Assembly: GCA_002722155.1 (NCBI GenBank)
Contig: PBKS01000009.1
Location: forward strand, 66,748 to 110,749
Reading direction: 5' to 3'
From: Chloroflexota bacterium
Lineage (GTDB): Bacteria > Chloroflexota > Dehalococcoidia > Lucifugimonadales > UBA826
DNA length: 44,002 nt
Shown here: piece after piece, positions 9,016 through 17,580 of the stretch
Layout: each line of letters starts with the position of its first letter
Position numbering within the stretch: the first letter of the stretch is position 1
Position numbers and translations under genes: made by a program
The notes under the pieces: model-generated
Seen by the model: the letters and a program-made list of their open reading frames with translations, nothing else
The model's database searches: none
What the model was told of the DNA's origin: nothing

Positions 9016-10484
9016 CAGTAATTTTGACGATACCACCGTTTTTCAACAGTATCTTTAAATATCGTCATAACCTTATTGTCAGGTGTGCTAATACTGTAAT
9101 AAGTACGACTAATTGGGCTCTGAATCCACCATAAGTCAATTTTCCAGATATCTAAAACTTTAACTTTTAGATTATCTCCATCATATAAAGATATAAATTT
9201 GGGAATATCACTTGATTCTCGAACCTTAATTTTTTTAGGTATATTAATAGCCTTAACAAAGAATTTTGTCTCTGGATCTATAGAAACTTGTACTGCCCTT
9301 CTCTCAGGAATTGGGTGATCTGGATTCACAGTCAAAAGTTTATAAATAGAATTTTTGGCAGGCATTTTTTTACGGATATGACGATCTGTTTTGATCAATT
9401 TATTTTTCCTATCACGAATATCATCACGAATACCCGTAAAAGCCCTATATTGCACCCCATATTCTCCAACAAAATCTGAAATTGTCATTGAGATACCTTC
9501 GATTAATCTAGGTAATTTCAAATCTCCTAATTCCGACCTAAGTAGTGCGCTCAAATCATGCGAATTTTTAAGAGGATTTTTTAAAATGAGGTCCTTGCTC
9601 CAGGTTGAAAATCCAATAAGGTCAAACAAAATAGATATTTTTCTAACATATCTACCTTTTAAAACAGGTCTCATAAAAGATTTTTGTGCTAAAAGGTCCA
9701 ACGCTGTGAAAAGAACAGAGCTAGAGTTGGTTGGAAATGGTAGCGATACACGTTCAGTTATATTCTCAATAGGTTTATCAGAATAAATATAATCTCTATT
9801 CTCTGCACGTGACAGTGATAAAGCCTTACATCCTTCATTTCCAAATTTAGAATAAATCAATCCATAATCTTGGATGCCTATATCTCCAATTGTGTGCATA
9901 CCGAATTTATGAAAATCAGCAATAGTACTTTTTTTGATAGGTAATATATCCACACTGAAAGAAGCTAAAAAAGAATCGATATTATTTAATATTCTTGTAG
10001 ATCCACCAGGAATAGAAGAAAGAGCTGCAGTATACGCAGCAAATTTATTCGTAGAGATTCCAAATCTTGGTTCTAAAAAATATGGAATTGTGTCCAGTAC
10101 AGTAGTAACTAATTTCGGCTCACCTCCATACATTTCGCTTAGACCACGCATATTTAAATAAATAATGCCTAGATCCGACCTCTCAATTTTTGGGGTTATG
10201 CGTGCAACATTTGATATGACCGAAGCAAAAATTTGTTCATAATTTTTATGATCAAATTCAAATTTCAAAGCTTCCGGATATCTAGACAATGCGTACGAGA
10301 GCGATACCCCTCTAGAAATATTTTTTATCCCTTTAGAAAAATCTTCAACAACAGGTGACTTATGAGGTTTCTGAGAATACAAAAACAGTTTTTCATCAGA
10401 AATGTCGGGATTTTTATTAATCTCTGATTTAATACCAAAATGGGTAATTAAAAGGCATCCGATTTTAGAATTTATGTTAGGCAT
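9015..10484 (-). CDS. imuB: ImuB-like Y-family polymerase homologue, catalytically degenerate
   Basis: A 489-residue Y-family (DinB/UmuC-like) protein. The region that normally reads D-x-D at the N-terminus is ITHFGIKS, and the usual SIDEAYLD is SDLGIIYLNMRG (about 103-114) followed by SEMYGG, so the catalytic carboxylates are absent, as known for ImuB. The C-terminal end (about residues 415-489, with WWIQSPISRTYYS and RWYRQNY) resembles the DUF6504 domain often found on ImuB relatives. ImuB bridges the beta clamp and DnaE2. I could not find a clear QLxLF-type clamp motif. It is coupled to dnaE2 through TGATG. No imuA or lexA lies next to it. A LexA box is located in its promoter. Confidence 0.88.
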   Translation of the reverse strand: MPNINSKIGCLLITHFGIKSEINKNPDISDEKLFLYSQKPHKSPVVEDFSKGIKNISRGVSLSYALSRYPEALKFEFDHKNYEQIFASVISNVARITPKIERSDLGIIYLNMRGLSEMYGGEPKLVTTVLDTIPYFLEPRFGISTNKFAAYTAALSSIPGGSTRILNNIDSFLASFSVDILPIKKSTIADFHKFGMHTIGDIGIQDYGLIYSKFGNEGCKALSLSRAENRDYIYSDKPIENITERVSLPFPTNSSSVLFTALDLLAQKSFMRPVLKGRYVRKISILFDLIGFSTWSKDLILKNPLKNSHDLSALLRSELGDLKLPRLIEGISMTISDFVGEYGVQYRAFTGIRDDIRDRKNKLIKTDRHIRKKMPAKNSIYKLLTVNPDHPIPERRAVQVSIDPETKFFVKAINIPKKIKVRESSDIPKFISLYDGDNLKVKVLDIWKIDLWWIQSPISRTYYSISTPDNKVMTIFKDTVEKRWYRQNY

Positions 10485-10525
10485 ATCTTTAATGCAATTT
10501 CTATGAATACAAAACTAAGGAGGTA

Positions 10526-10555
10526 AGAATAACAGAACATAAGTTCTATTATCAA
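10526..10555 (-). promoter_or_regulatory. Promoter of the imuB-dnaE2 cassette
   Basis: On the minus strand TTGATA (10550-10555) is followed after 18 bp by TATTCT (10526-10531), about 40 bp before the imuB ATG. The spacer contains the whole LexA-type palindrome, so repressor binding would block RNA polymerase. Confidence 0.6.
10534..10547. promoter_or_regulatory. SOS box (LexA operator) for imuB-dnaE2
   Basis: AGAAC-ATAA-GTTCT: a perfect 5+5 palindrome containing GAAC-N4-GTTC, the core of the LexA/DinR box known from Bacillus and actinobacteria. It lies 50 bp before imuB, the expected target of SOS control, so position and content support each other. Confidence 0.8.
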
Positions 10556-10578
10556 CTATTAAAACACTGAGGGGTTTT

Positions 10579-10767
10579 ATGTATTTCAAAAAAATCGACT
10601 GCACTTCTAGTTAACGTTATCTTTCGGATCAAGAAGCGTATTTCCATAATGGAGAGGAGTTATATGTATGCCTACATGTTCGTGAAGCCTCTCATGCAAT
10701 TGAAGGCAATCATATGAATCCACCTAAAGAACTACACCGCATAAATAAATTTAAAAAAGTAAGTTAA
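10579..10767 (+). pseudogene. Possible broken small gene, interrupted by TAA
   Basis: An ATG at 10579, preceded by GAGGGG, opens 11 codons and then a TAA at 10612. The same frame continues without a stop for 50 more codons to a TAA at 10765 (begins RYLSDQEAYFHNGEE, contains REASHAIEGNH). There is no other start codon early in the second part. The composition of the second part looks protein-like, but I do not recognise it. It could be a decayed gene or chance. The interruption is TAA, so selenocysteine does not explain it. It fills most of the 287-bp gap between imuB and the acetyltransferase gene. Confidence 0.25.
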
Positions 10768-10771
10768 TTTA

Positions 10772-11314
10772 CTACACCACTGCATCAGATGTGGGACAAC
10801 AATCAGGTATAGGTTGCACATCACGCTCAACCTTGTATACCTTCATTCCACGGGCCTTGTAATTCCTCAACGCATACGGATGATCTAAGCTACATGTATG
10901 TAACCACACCCTAGTGGCATCCATTGAAAATGCCTCATTCAGAGCATTTGTCAGAAGATGCCCACCAAAACCACCTCCAATATAACCTGGGAGCAGTCCA
11001 AAATATGCTACTTCAATATTGGCTTCGCTTTGAGGATGAAGCATATAAAATCCTATAAAATTCCCCAAAAGTTCCATTGTCCACATAGAGATATTTGAGC
11101 CATAAATCCATTCCTCCCACTCTCCCAAACTCCAATAATACCTATCAACCCAGTACCATTTTTTGCCAACCGATCTATAAAACCATCTCGCAAATGCAGG
11201 ATCTGGTTTCTTTACATTGAGTATTTTAAGATCACTTTGCACAACTGATTTTGGATTGATATCTTCTTTTGCAAATATTTCAAGATAATGCACAGTAATT
11301 GGAAAATTTCTCAT
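10772..11314 (-). CDS. GNAT family N-acetyltransferase
   Basis: A 180-residue protein whose second half matches the GNAT fold. The acetyl-CoA pyrophosphate loop is visible as LPGYIGGGFGGHLL (about 108-121), followed by a strand with RVWLHTCSLDHP (about 135-146) and ALRNYKARGMKVYK (148-161), the usual C-terminal helix and strand. The first half is rich in aromatic residues (RWFYR, WYWVDRYYW) and probably forms the acceptor site. The substrate is unknown. Its start overlaps the end of the enolase-family gene by 4 bp (ATGA), so it is the third gene of an operon with that enzyme and a DMT transporter, and may modify a product or cognate amine. Confidence 0.85.
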   Translation of the reverse strand: MRNFPITVHYLEIFAKEDINPKSVVQSDLKILNVKKPDPAFARWFYRSVGKKWYWVDRYYWSLGEWEEWIYGSNISMWTMELLGNFIGFYMLHPQSEANIEVAYFGLLPGYIGGGFGGHLLTNALNEAFSMDATRVWLHTCSLDHPYALRNYKARGMKVYKVERDVQPIPDCCPTSDAVV

Positions 11315-12429
11315 GACAATTTATATCTGTTTAGCAGGTCCATGTTTAGTTCAAATCCAATACCTGGCCTATCAGGAACAGTGACATAACCATCAGGATC
11401 AGGAACCATACGAGGCATAAACATCTCTGCTCTAAGTGGATCTACAGCAACTGGATAATATTCTAGAAATTCCCCATGAGGTATCCCTGCTGCAAGGGGC
11501 AATTGAAGTTCTTGGCAACCATGTGGAGCAATAGACACACCTTTTTCCTTAGCCAGGTCAGTTATGTCTTTAGCGATATCATACCCAGGGCAAATCGCAA
11601 CATCAACATTCAAAATATCTGCTCCATTATGACCAAGAAGGGTTTCAAAATGAGACAAATGATATCCATTCTCCCCAGTAGCAATCTTCACATTGGAAGC
11701 CTCTTTCAAAACACCGTGTTCTCTATAGCGATGTATAGGCATAGGTTCTTCAAACCAATAAACTCCAAAATTTTCTAGTTCGCTTGCAAAATTTAAAGAC
11801 TGTTGTAGATTCAATGCACAATTGGCATCAACCATCAAAACTACATCATCGCCTACAGCCTTTCTAGCTGCCTCTACTCTAAGCAAATCACCAGTAATGC
11901 CTTCATTCGGATCACCAATTTTAATTTTTACTGCACCAGCATTCATTTCATTGACATTGAAAAGAACTTCATCTTGAAGTTCTTTCAAACCTTTTCCTTC
12001 AGCATAATAACCACCGGCAATATAAGTTCTAATCCGATCCTGGGCCCCTCCCAATAATTGATGAACCGATTTCCCTAAAGATTTGCCTTTTATATCCCAA
12101 CAAGCAATATTTATTGCGGCCAACACTTGTGTGTTAACTCCTCCAGGACCCAATATTTTTATATGTTTCTCCCCTAGATCTTCCGCTATCTTCCTAGTCT
12201 CTCTAGGATCTATACCAATTAATAACTCGCGAAAATACTCGACAAAAGGAGGAAACACATTCAAGGGCCTTTCCGCAGCAGTACCTCCGTTCCAACCAAA
12301 CCCGTCGATACCTTCATCCGTTTTTACTGTAACTTTATGGAGCCTCCCCGGACCATAGAAATGTCCTCCATTCCAGATACCGGGCCTCTCCCATTCAAAA
12401 ACTTCACTTGTTACATCGATGATTTTCAT
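11311..12429 (-). CDS. Enolase-superfamily enzyme, mandelate racemase-like
   Basis: A 372-residue protein with the capping domain (about 1-125) and TIM barrel of the mandelate racemase/muconate lactonizing group. The barrel carries K168-x-K170 in AVKIKIG (general base), metal ligands in MVDAN (D201), WFEEP (227-228) and ATGEN (E253), then NVD (D276) and APHG (H303), the Asp-His dyad of the mandelate racemase subgroup. Such enzymes abstract the alpha-proton of a carboxylate, most often dehydrating a sugar acid or racemising a hydroxy acid; the substrate is not readable. TAATG overlap with the DMT transporter upstream and ATGA overlap with the GNAT gene downstream show tight translational coupling. 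Confidence 0.92.
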   Translation of the reverse strand: MKIIDVTSEVFEWERPGIWNGGHFYGPGRLHKVTVKTDEGIDGFGWNGGTAAERPLNVFPPFVEYFRELLIGIDPRETRKIAEDLGEKHIKILGPGGVNTQVLAAINIACWDIKGKSLGKSVHQLLGGAQDRIRTYIAGGYYAEGKGLKELQDEVLFNVNEMNAGAVKIKIGDPNEGITGDLLRVEAARKAVGDDVVLMVDANCALNLQQSLNFASELENFGVYWFEEPMPIHRYREHGVLKEASNVKIATGENGYHLSHFETLLGHNGADILNVDVAICPGYDIAKDITDLAKEKGVSIAPHGCQELQLPLAAGIPHGEFLEYYPVAVDPLRAEMFMPRMVPDPDGYVTVPDRPGIGFELNMDLLNRYKLS

Positions 12430-13373
12430 TAGACTAAAATCTCCTTTCTTCTAGCTTTAATAAATGATTCTGAACCAAACGTAATAGCACCCGCAACTAC
12501 AAAAACAAGACCGACTAACAAGCCCCTCCCTGGAGCTTCAGAAAGAACCAGCCAAGCCAATAAAACACCTGCTGGTGGTTGGATAAAGGAATAAAAAGTC
12601 ACCGTTGAGGGTAAGTATTTTTTTACCAACCATGCGTTTGCAAGAAATCCAAGCCCGGCTATTACAAATCCTTGGTACGCCAAGGCCAACCAAAACCGCA
12701 ATTCCAGCGAATATTGAGGGGATTCAAAAATGAAACTACCAATCAAAAAAAATGATATTCCCATCACAGATTGACCGAACATAATTTTAACTTCCGACAT
12801 ATTTTGAGCGAAGTTAGACATCAAAACTAATCTCAGTCCCAATAAAATAGCCGACAAAAGACTCATAAAGTCACCCTGTACAGATACCCCTGATGCAACA
12901 ATTCCAGTGTCTCCAAAAACTATGATGAGTATCCCTATATAGGACATCACGATTGCCAAGACTTTCCATTTGGTAAGGGTGTCGGTAACCACCAAGAAAT
13001 GAGCTATAACAGATGCCCATACAGGATAGGTCGCATTTAGAGCCGTCGCATGTCCCGCAGTAGTCAGATACTGACCCACATTCATAAACACAATTTGAAC
13101 TGTGAAAAGAACACCTATTATTAAAAGTGGCCGTATCTCACTTCTTACAACATATAACGATTCTTTCCTTATAAGAATGTACATGAAAGTCACAAATCCC
13201 CCCGCAACAAATCTCATCCACCCAACCTGGAGAGGAGAAGCATACTCTAGAGATGTTTTTATGCTGACGTTATTTCCTCCCCAAAGTAAGGAAAGAAAAA
13301 TCTGAAAAGCGGTTGGAAGAAGACCTGCAGGCTTTCTTTTTTCGAATGTATATATATTTTCTGAATTGTTCAA
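12429..13373 (-). CDS. EamA/DMT family transporter
   Basis: A 314-residue membrane protein with about ten hydrophobic helices in two repeats of five, the EamA (RhaT/YdcZ-like) pattern; the early helix contains LSLLWGGNNVSIK, a typical first-helix motif, and the second half has a matching EAPGRGLLVGLVFVVAGA end. DMT carriers move metabolites such as amino acids, sugar acids or drugs across the inner membrane. It is the first gene of the operon with the enolase-family enzyme (1-bp TAATG overlap) and the GNAT gene, so it may carry that enzyme's substrate or product. The start is a TTG without a good ribosome binding site; no other start fits. Confidence 0.88.
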   Translation of the reverse strand: MNNSENIYTFEKRKPAGLLPTAFQIFLSLLWGGNNVSIKTSLEYASPLQVGWMRFVAGGFVTFMYILIRKESLYVVRSEIRPLLIIGVLFTVQIVFMNVGQYLTTAGHATALNATYPVWASVIAHFLVVTDTLTKWKVLAIVMSYIGILIIVFGDTGIVASGVSVQGDFMSLLSAILLGLRLVLMSNFAQNMSEVKIMFGQSVMGISFFLIGSFIFESPQYSLELRFWLALAYQGFVIAGLGFLANAWLVKKYLPSTVTFYSFIQPPAGVLLAWLVLSEAPGRGLLVGLVFVVAGAITFGSESFIKARRKEILV

Positions 13374-13424
13374 AGTTTTTAATCATCTATTAGAGCGAAG
13401 ATAGAGGACAAGATTCTACATTAC

Positions 13425-13450
13425 ATACCTAAATGCAGACAGTTAGGTAT
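13425..13450. promoter_or_regulatory. Palindromic operator candidate in a divergent promoter
   Basis: ATACCTAA (13425-13432) and TTAGGTAT (13443-13450) form a perfect 8-bp inverted repeat with a 10-bp spacer. It lies between the divergent DMT-enolase-GNAT operon and the luciferase-like gene. The geometry fits a dimeric repressor; no regulator gene is nearby. Confidence 0.55.
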
Positions 13451-13477
13451 CTCCTTTGATATCCTTTGTTAACCTAT

Positions 13478-14542
13478 ATGCCATCATCAAAAGACATAAA
13501 ACTAACGGTTGTAGACCAATCACCAATCCGACGAGGCGGTACTCCTGTCGACGCACTTAATGAATCTGTCGAACTGGCGATCCACACAGAAAACCTAGGT
13601 TATTCTAGATATTGGGTAGCAGAACACCACAACTCAAACTCTTTTTCTGGAACAAGTCCAGAAATTCTGATTGGACAAATAGCTGCAAAAACCTCTGCTA
13701 TTCGAGTTGGTAGTGCTGGGGTTATGTTAAGCCACTATTCCGCACTCAAAGTGGCAGAACAGTTCAGTGTATTAGATTCATTCCATCCAGACCGAATTGA
13801 TTTAGGAATTGGCAGAGCCCCAGGCAGTGACCGAAAAACTGCGGCTGCTTTAACTTACCCAAGACCAACAATGGATGTATTCAGTGATTTCCCCCAAATG
13901 GTTAGCGATTTGTTGAGCTTTTTAGAAGATGGTGTTCAAAGTGATCACGCTCTATCAGGCATAAAAGCTCAATCTTCAGGGAAAGAGACCTCCCCTTCAG
14001 TATGGCTCCTCGGTTCAAGCGACTACAGTGCTAGATTAGCAGCAGAGATGGGCCTTCCATTTAGCTTTGCAGACTTTTTTGGAAATACATCAGAATATGG
14101 TCCCCAGGTTACTGATCTGTACAGAAATAATTTCATACCATCTGATTATTTGCCGGAACCAAAGGTTAATGTGAGCCTTCAAGTGATATGCGCTGATACT
14201 GAGGATCATGCCAGATTTGTTGGATCCTCAAGAAATATAAACAAAATTATCTCAACTATGGGAAAAAGCACAAAAGGTTTGCTCCCTCCAGAAGAAGCCT
14301 CTGTTTGGCCAATGGATGACCATGTTAGAGCTTATATGGAACAGACCACACAAAGCTATATAGAAGGCAACCCAGAGCAAGTGAAGGAAGGAATTCTCGC
14401 ATCATCAGAACGTTATCAGACTTCTGATATAGGAATAGTATCCAACTGCTACTATTTTGACGATAGAAAGAGATCCTACGAGCTAGTTGCAAAATCCATG
14501 GATATTCGTCAAAATCTACAACCCAATGTGACTACTGGATGA
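13478..14542 (+). CDS. Luciferase-like (LLM class) flavin-dependent oxidoreductase
   Basis: About 354 residues of the bacterial-luciferase-like TIM-barrel family. Diagnostic segments are VVDQSPIRRGGT near the N-terminus, YWVAEHHNSNSFSG, GSAGVMLSHYSALKVAEQF and IDLGIGRAPGSDR, characteristic of the group containing YhbW/MsnO8-like proteins. These use reduced FMN or F420 with oxygen to oxidise or cleave organic substrates. Marine SAR202 bacteria are known to carry many such enzymes, and that supports the lineage guess. The ATG at 13478 was preferred to a TTG at 13466; neither has a clear ribosome binding site. The gene diverges from the DMT operon across the palindrome at 13425. Confidence 0.9.
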   Translation: MPSSKDIKLTVVDQSPIRRGGTPVDALNESVELAIHTENLGYSRYWVAEHHNSNSFSGTSPEILIGQIAAKTSAIRVGSAGVMLSHYSALKVAEQFSVLDSFHPDRIDLGIGRAPGSDRKTAAALTYPRPTMDVFSDFPQMVSDLLSFLEDGVQSDHALSGIKAQSSGKETSPSVWLLGSSDYSARLAAEMGLPFSFADFFGNTSEYGPQVTDLYRNNFIPSDYLPEPKVNVSLQVICADTEDHARFVGSSRNINKIISTMGKSTKGLLPPEEASVWPMDDHVRAYMEQTTQSYIEGNPEQVKEGILASSERYQTSDIGIVSNCYYFDDRKRSYELVAKSMDIRQNLQPNVTTG

Positions 14543-14761
14543 TTTTCTCAAAATCCACAATTTTTAAAAAGTTATTCTAGTCACCTGTGATTAGGTCAAT
14601 TATGTTTCCGTCCTTTCTCCTTCCCCTCTTAAAAAATTCAGTGTATCCACAATTATCACGAATTATGTCGGCAAATTTTTGATTCTGCGAACCACAAAAT
14701 CTCGAAAGTCCCGCTCCAGTAGTTCGGATGTTACCAATCTCAAACGAATTGTTTGAGCATC
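14543..14761. other. Intergenic region between two convergent genes
   Basis: About 219 bp. A 7-bp inverted repeat CTCAAAC/GTTTGAG (14739-14745 and 14751-14757) follows the stop of the minus-strand MFS gene without a T-run. On the minus strand an unbroken frame without a start codon runs to a TAG at 14577-14579; I regard it as weak evidence for a gene remnant. Confidence 0.4.
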
Positions 14762-16087
14762 TCAGACCGGTGAAATAGCTGAGTATGAATCAGGGTGAAC
14801 TGGTTTCTTTGCGAATAGAAAACAAAACCCTCCAACTACGGCCATTACGCCAAGTACTGCGAAGGCTGTCTGATAGGTACCCGTTGAATCACGCATTACC
14901 CCAGCGAAAATTGGTCCAATTAGTAAAAGTACATTCATCGGAACCTGAGAAATACCCATTATTTTCCCATAATGCTTCCTACCAAAGTAATCCCCTCGTA
15001 TAGATGATGATATAGGGTTTCTACCACCAAATCCTATACCAAACAATAAAGCAAATCCGTAGGCGGACAAGAGATTAGGGGGGCCAAATGTGAGAATAAA
15101 AACACCAAAAGCCTGACATAGAGTGAACATCAATAATGCTATATTTTTGGGCACTCGATCACCAACATAACCCCCAATCAATTGAAATACCATAGAAACA
15201 GCAGTGTATCCAGAAACAACAAAAGCTGCTGTCTGTAAGCTATACCCCATATCGGTCATCATGGGTGCAAGATGCAACATAAATGCAAGTAAAACCATCG
15301 ATGTGAATCCATGTCCGAGACTAATGAACCAAAATGCAGGGGTTCTTAAGGCCTGTTGCACCGTAAAATCGTACTGGGGATCGATTCGTATACCGCTGCT
15401 TACCGCTGCTTCTCTTCGTCTTCTAAGATCGTCTTCTGTATCTCCATCTGGGAGTAATCCATAATCTTCTGGCCTATTCCTAAGAAGACTAGTCAACGGG
15501 AAGGCCAACAGAATGGTGATTATGCCAAGCATAAAAGCAGTCAAACTCCAGCCCGGCCGATCTAAAAAGTCTGGATCTACAAGCCAAGCCAATAATGGCA
15601 CAAAAAATAAGGACCCAAACCTCGCTAAGGCATTTGAGGTACCCATAGCAAAAGAACGTTTCCTGACGAACCAATTGTTCATCATAGTATTCAGAGCTAA
15701 CCAACTACCTAGCCCTTGACCTAATGCAATCACCAAATAAGCAAAATAAAAAATCAGCAAATGATTTACACGGCTGAATACCAACCACCCAAGCCCCATT
15801 ATTATCATACCTATTAAAACCATTCGCTTGGTACCAAATCTATCTACTAGATACCCTTCAACAGGCCCTAAAATACCACCTTCAACTCTAGTAAAAGACA
15901 ACGCTAGGGAGAGTTGAGTCCTATTCCATCCAAAAGCCCTTTCCATAGCAACCGCCCAGATACCCATAGCATGGAAAAGAGGTGTAGTTGCTATCAGCAT
16001 TACGGCACCAAAAACTGGGACCAGGTACCAACCATAGAACGTTTTCTTTCGTTTGTCGGCTAATTTATTTCTAGCATTCAGGAACAA
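14762..16087 (-). CDS. MFS transporter, OFA/monocarboxylate type
   Basis: A 441-residue carrier with about 12 predicted helices in two six-helix halves joined by a polar loop (about 205-240). FGWNRTQLSLALS and GYLVDRFGTKRM (loop 2-3 motif A, G-x-x-x-D-R-x-G) place it in the OFA/MCT-like MFS group, which often moves carboxylates such as oxalate or formate. The C-terminal half contains FGIGFGGRNPISSS. Its substrate is unknown, but the neighbouring enzymes act on carboxylic acids. The start is a TTG with no clear ribosome binding site. It lies downstream of another MFS gene on the same strand with 170 bp between them. Confidence 0.88.
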   Translation of the reverse strand: MFLNARNKLADKRKKTFYGWYLVPVFGAVMLIATTPLFHAMGIWAVAMERAFGWNRTQLSLALSFTRVEGGILGPVEGYLVDRFGTKRMVLIGMIIMGLGWLVFSRVNHLLIFYFAYLVIALGQGLGSWLALNTMMNNWFVRKRSFAMGTSNALARFGSLFFVPLLAWLVDPDFLDRPGWSLTAFMLGIITILLAFPLTSLLRNRPEDYGLLPDGDTEDDLRRRREAAVSSGIRIDPQYDFTVQQALRTPAFWFISLGHGFTSMVLLAFMLHLAPMMTDMGYSLQTAAFVVSGYTAVSMVFQLIGGYVGDRVPKNIALLMFTLCQAFGVFILTFGPPNLLSAYGFALLFGIGFGGRNPISSSIRGDYFGRKHYGKIMGISQVPMNVLLLIGPIFAGVMRDSTGTYQTAFAVLGVMAVVGGFCFLFAKKPVHPDSYSAISPV

Positions 16088-16257
16088 AATATAAGCACTT
16101 TGAATGAAAAGATTTCATGGCGAAGATAATAGCTCGACAAACGCAATAAGTTAGTAAAATACAGGAATTAAGATTCACAAATAATAACTCAGAAGCACTT
16201 CTCAGTAAAGTTTGAGATTACAGTTCAAAGTGTCCATATTTAGAATTTAACCTAAAT

Positions 16258-17508
16258 TTATTCCTGGTTTCTCACGGATGGAGAAAATAACCAGAATCCT
16301 ATGGAGATGAAAATCCCAATTATACCCATGATAACTAAGGTAGGTTGAACAGAAATAAGCCCAGCCAACCAACCTACAAAAATACTAAAAAAGACTACCA
16401 TACCCATTCCTATTCGATAGGCACTCATAGCGCGAACCCGATAGTGATCTTCGGCCAAAGTCTGGGTTAGGACACCATTAGTCGTTCGAAACGCCGTTTG
16501 AGTAGCGCCAAAAATTGCCAAAACTACAAAGGCTGAAGCTACCCATACAGATTGACTTAATAATATTGCCATGAGCGCTCCACCTAAGGCAGAAACGATA
16601 CATATCATTCCTCGCCATTTAGGGAAACCGAATGCAGAAAAAACAAGAACCATTAGTAAGCCTCCGGCCCCGTTAACTGCCATCATATATCCCCCATAAT
16701 CAACGTCTCGATGAAGAACGTCAGTGGTGAATAGAGGGAGCAAAAATAACACTGGGTGCAAAACAACATTTGGAGCAATAGACAGAATATAAATCAAAGA
16801 CAAAGAACGCTGTTTATTCCAAAGATATTTGAAACCATCGGCCATATCAGTAAGCATTTGGGACATTCCAAATTTGGTGGTGAATTCCCGGCGAATAAAA
16901 TATGGTGTGGACATAGGAATTAAGGCAATAATAACACCGAGATATAGAGCTGCCTCAATCGTAAAATTCCAGAAAAACCCAACTTTTGCAACAATAATTC
17001 CACCTATAAAGGGACCTATCATACGGGTTCCGGGAATGGTAAGAACGCTAGTCGCATAGGCATTGCTTAGAGCATGAGCAGGTACAGTGTTAGCGATAAG
17101 AGCTTGTCTAACTGGCATTTTTAAGGCTTCACACGAACCAGCCATCAAAGCGAAAGCATAGACATGCCACACCAAAACAAATTCTGTTCTAACTAGTAAG
17201 GCAAAAGAAAACGCCAGTGCAACCATGAATAGTTCGAGAGATATAACTAGTTTTCTTCTATCTAACCGATCCCCAAGCACTCCTCCCCACGGGCCTATAA
17301 TAACTCCCGGCAAAGCAGCAGTTCCACCGACTCCGACAACCAGCAAAGCAGAATTGGAATCAAATTGTGTTAATTCCTTTACTAGCCACCCCAAAGTAAG
17401 CAACTGTAGCCATTGAGCGGTATTGGCACAAAAATTTGCCGTCCACAAATATCTATAATCTGGATATGCACGCAAGGAATCCAAGGTGTGTATTGTTGGT
17501 AATTTCAT
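16258..17508 (-). CDS. MFS transporter, MFS_3/EntS-like
   Basis: A 416-residue protein with about 12 hydrophobic helices. The N-terminus (YLWTANFCANTAQWLQLLTL), the GVLGDRLDRRKLV motif A and the GSCEALKMPVRQALIANTVP helix are typical of the MFS_3 group that includes the enterobactin exporter EntS. Such proteins are usually drug or siderophore exporters. The substrate is not known here. It follows the second enolase-family gene with 72 bp between them on the same strand, so it may be cotranscribed with it and export or import the related acid. Starts at an ATG with a weak ribosome binding site. Confidence 0.87.
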   Translation of the reverse strand: MKLPTIHTLDSLRAYPDYRYLWTANFCANTAQWLQLLTLGWLVKELTQFDSNSALLVVGVGGTAALPGVIIGPWGGVLGDRLDRRKLVISLELFMVALAFSFALLVRTEFVLVWHVYAFALMAGSCEALKMPVRQALIANTVPAHALSNAYATSVLTIPGTRMIGPFIGGIIVAKVGFFWNFTIEAALYLGVIIALIPMSTPYFIRREFTTKFGMSQMLTDMADGFKYLWNKQRSLSLIYILSIAPNVVLHPVLFLLPLFTTDVLHRDVDYGGYMMAVNGAGGLLMVLVFSAFGFPKWRGMICIVSALGGALMAILLSQSVWVASAFVVLAIFGATQTAFRTTNGVLTQTLAEDHYRVRAMSAYRIGMGMVVFFSIFVGWLAGLISVQPTLVIMGIIGIFISIGFWLFSPSVRNQE

Positions 17509-17580
17509 ATCCGCAAGGTGAAACCCAACAAAGTTGGTAAATTAAAAAATGACTTATTCCTCAATCTGTTCGGAAATCTA

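Noticed and set aside
9013-9036. GTG start for dnaE2 at 9036
   Set aside because: The ATG at 9015 overlaps the imuB stop as TGATG, and the GTG has no better ribosome binding site.
9391-9786. A 131-codon plus-strand frame opposite imuB
   Set aside because: It lies wholly antisense to a gene with clear family motifs and shows no recognisable protein features.
10579-10767. Selenocysteine or pyrrolysine recoding in the interrupted small frame
   Set aside because: The interrupting codon is TAA, which is not used for either residue.
14577-14760. A start-less open frame of about 57 codons on the minus strand between the luciferase-like and MFS genes
   Set aside because: No start codon, no family recognised, and a frame of this length can occur by chance; noted only in the intergenic entry.
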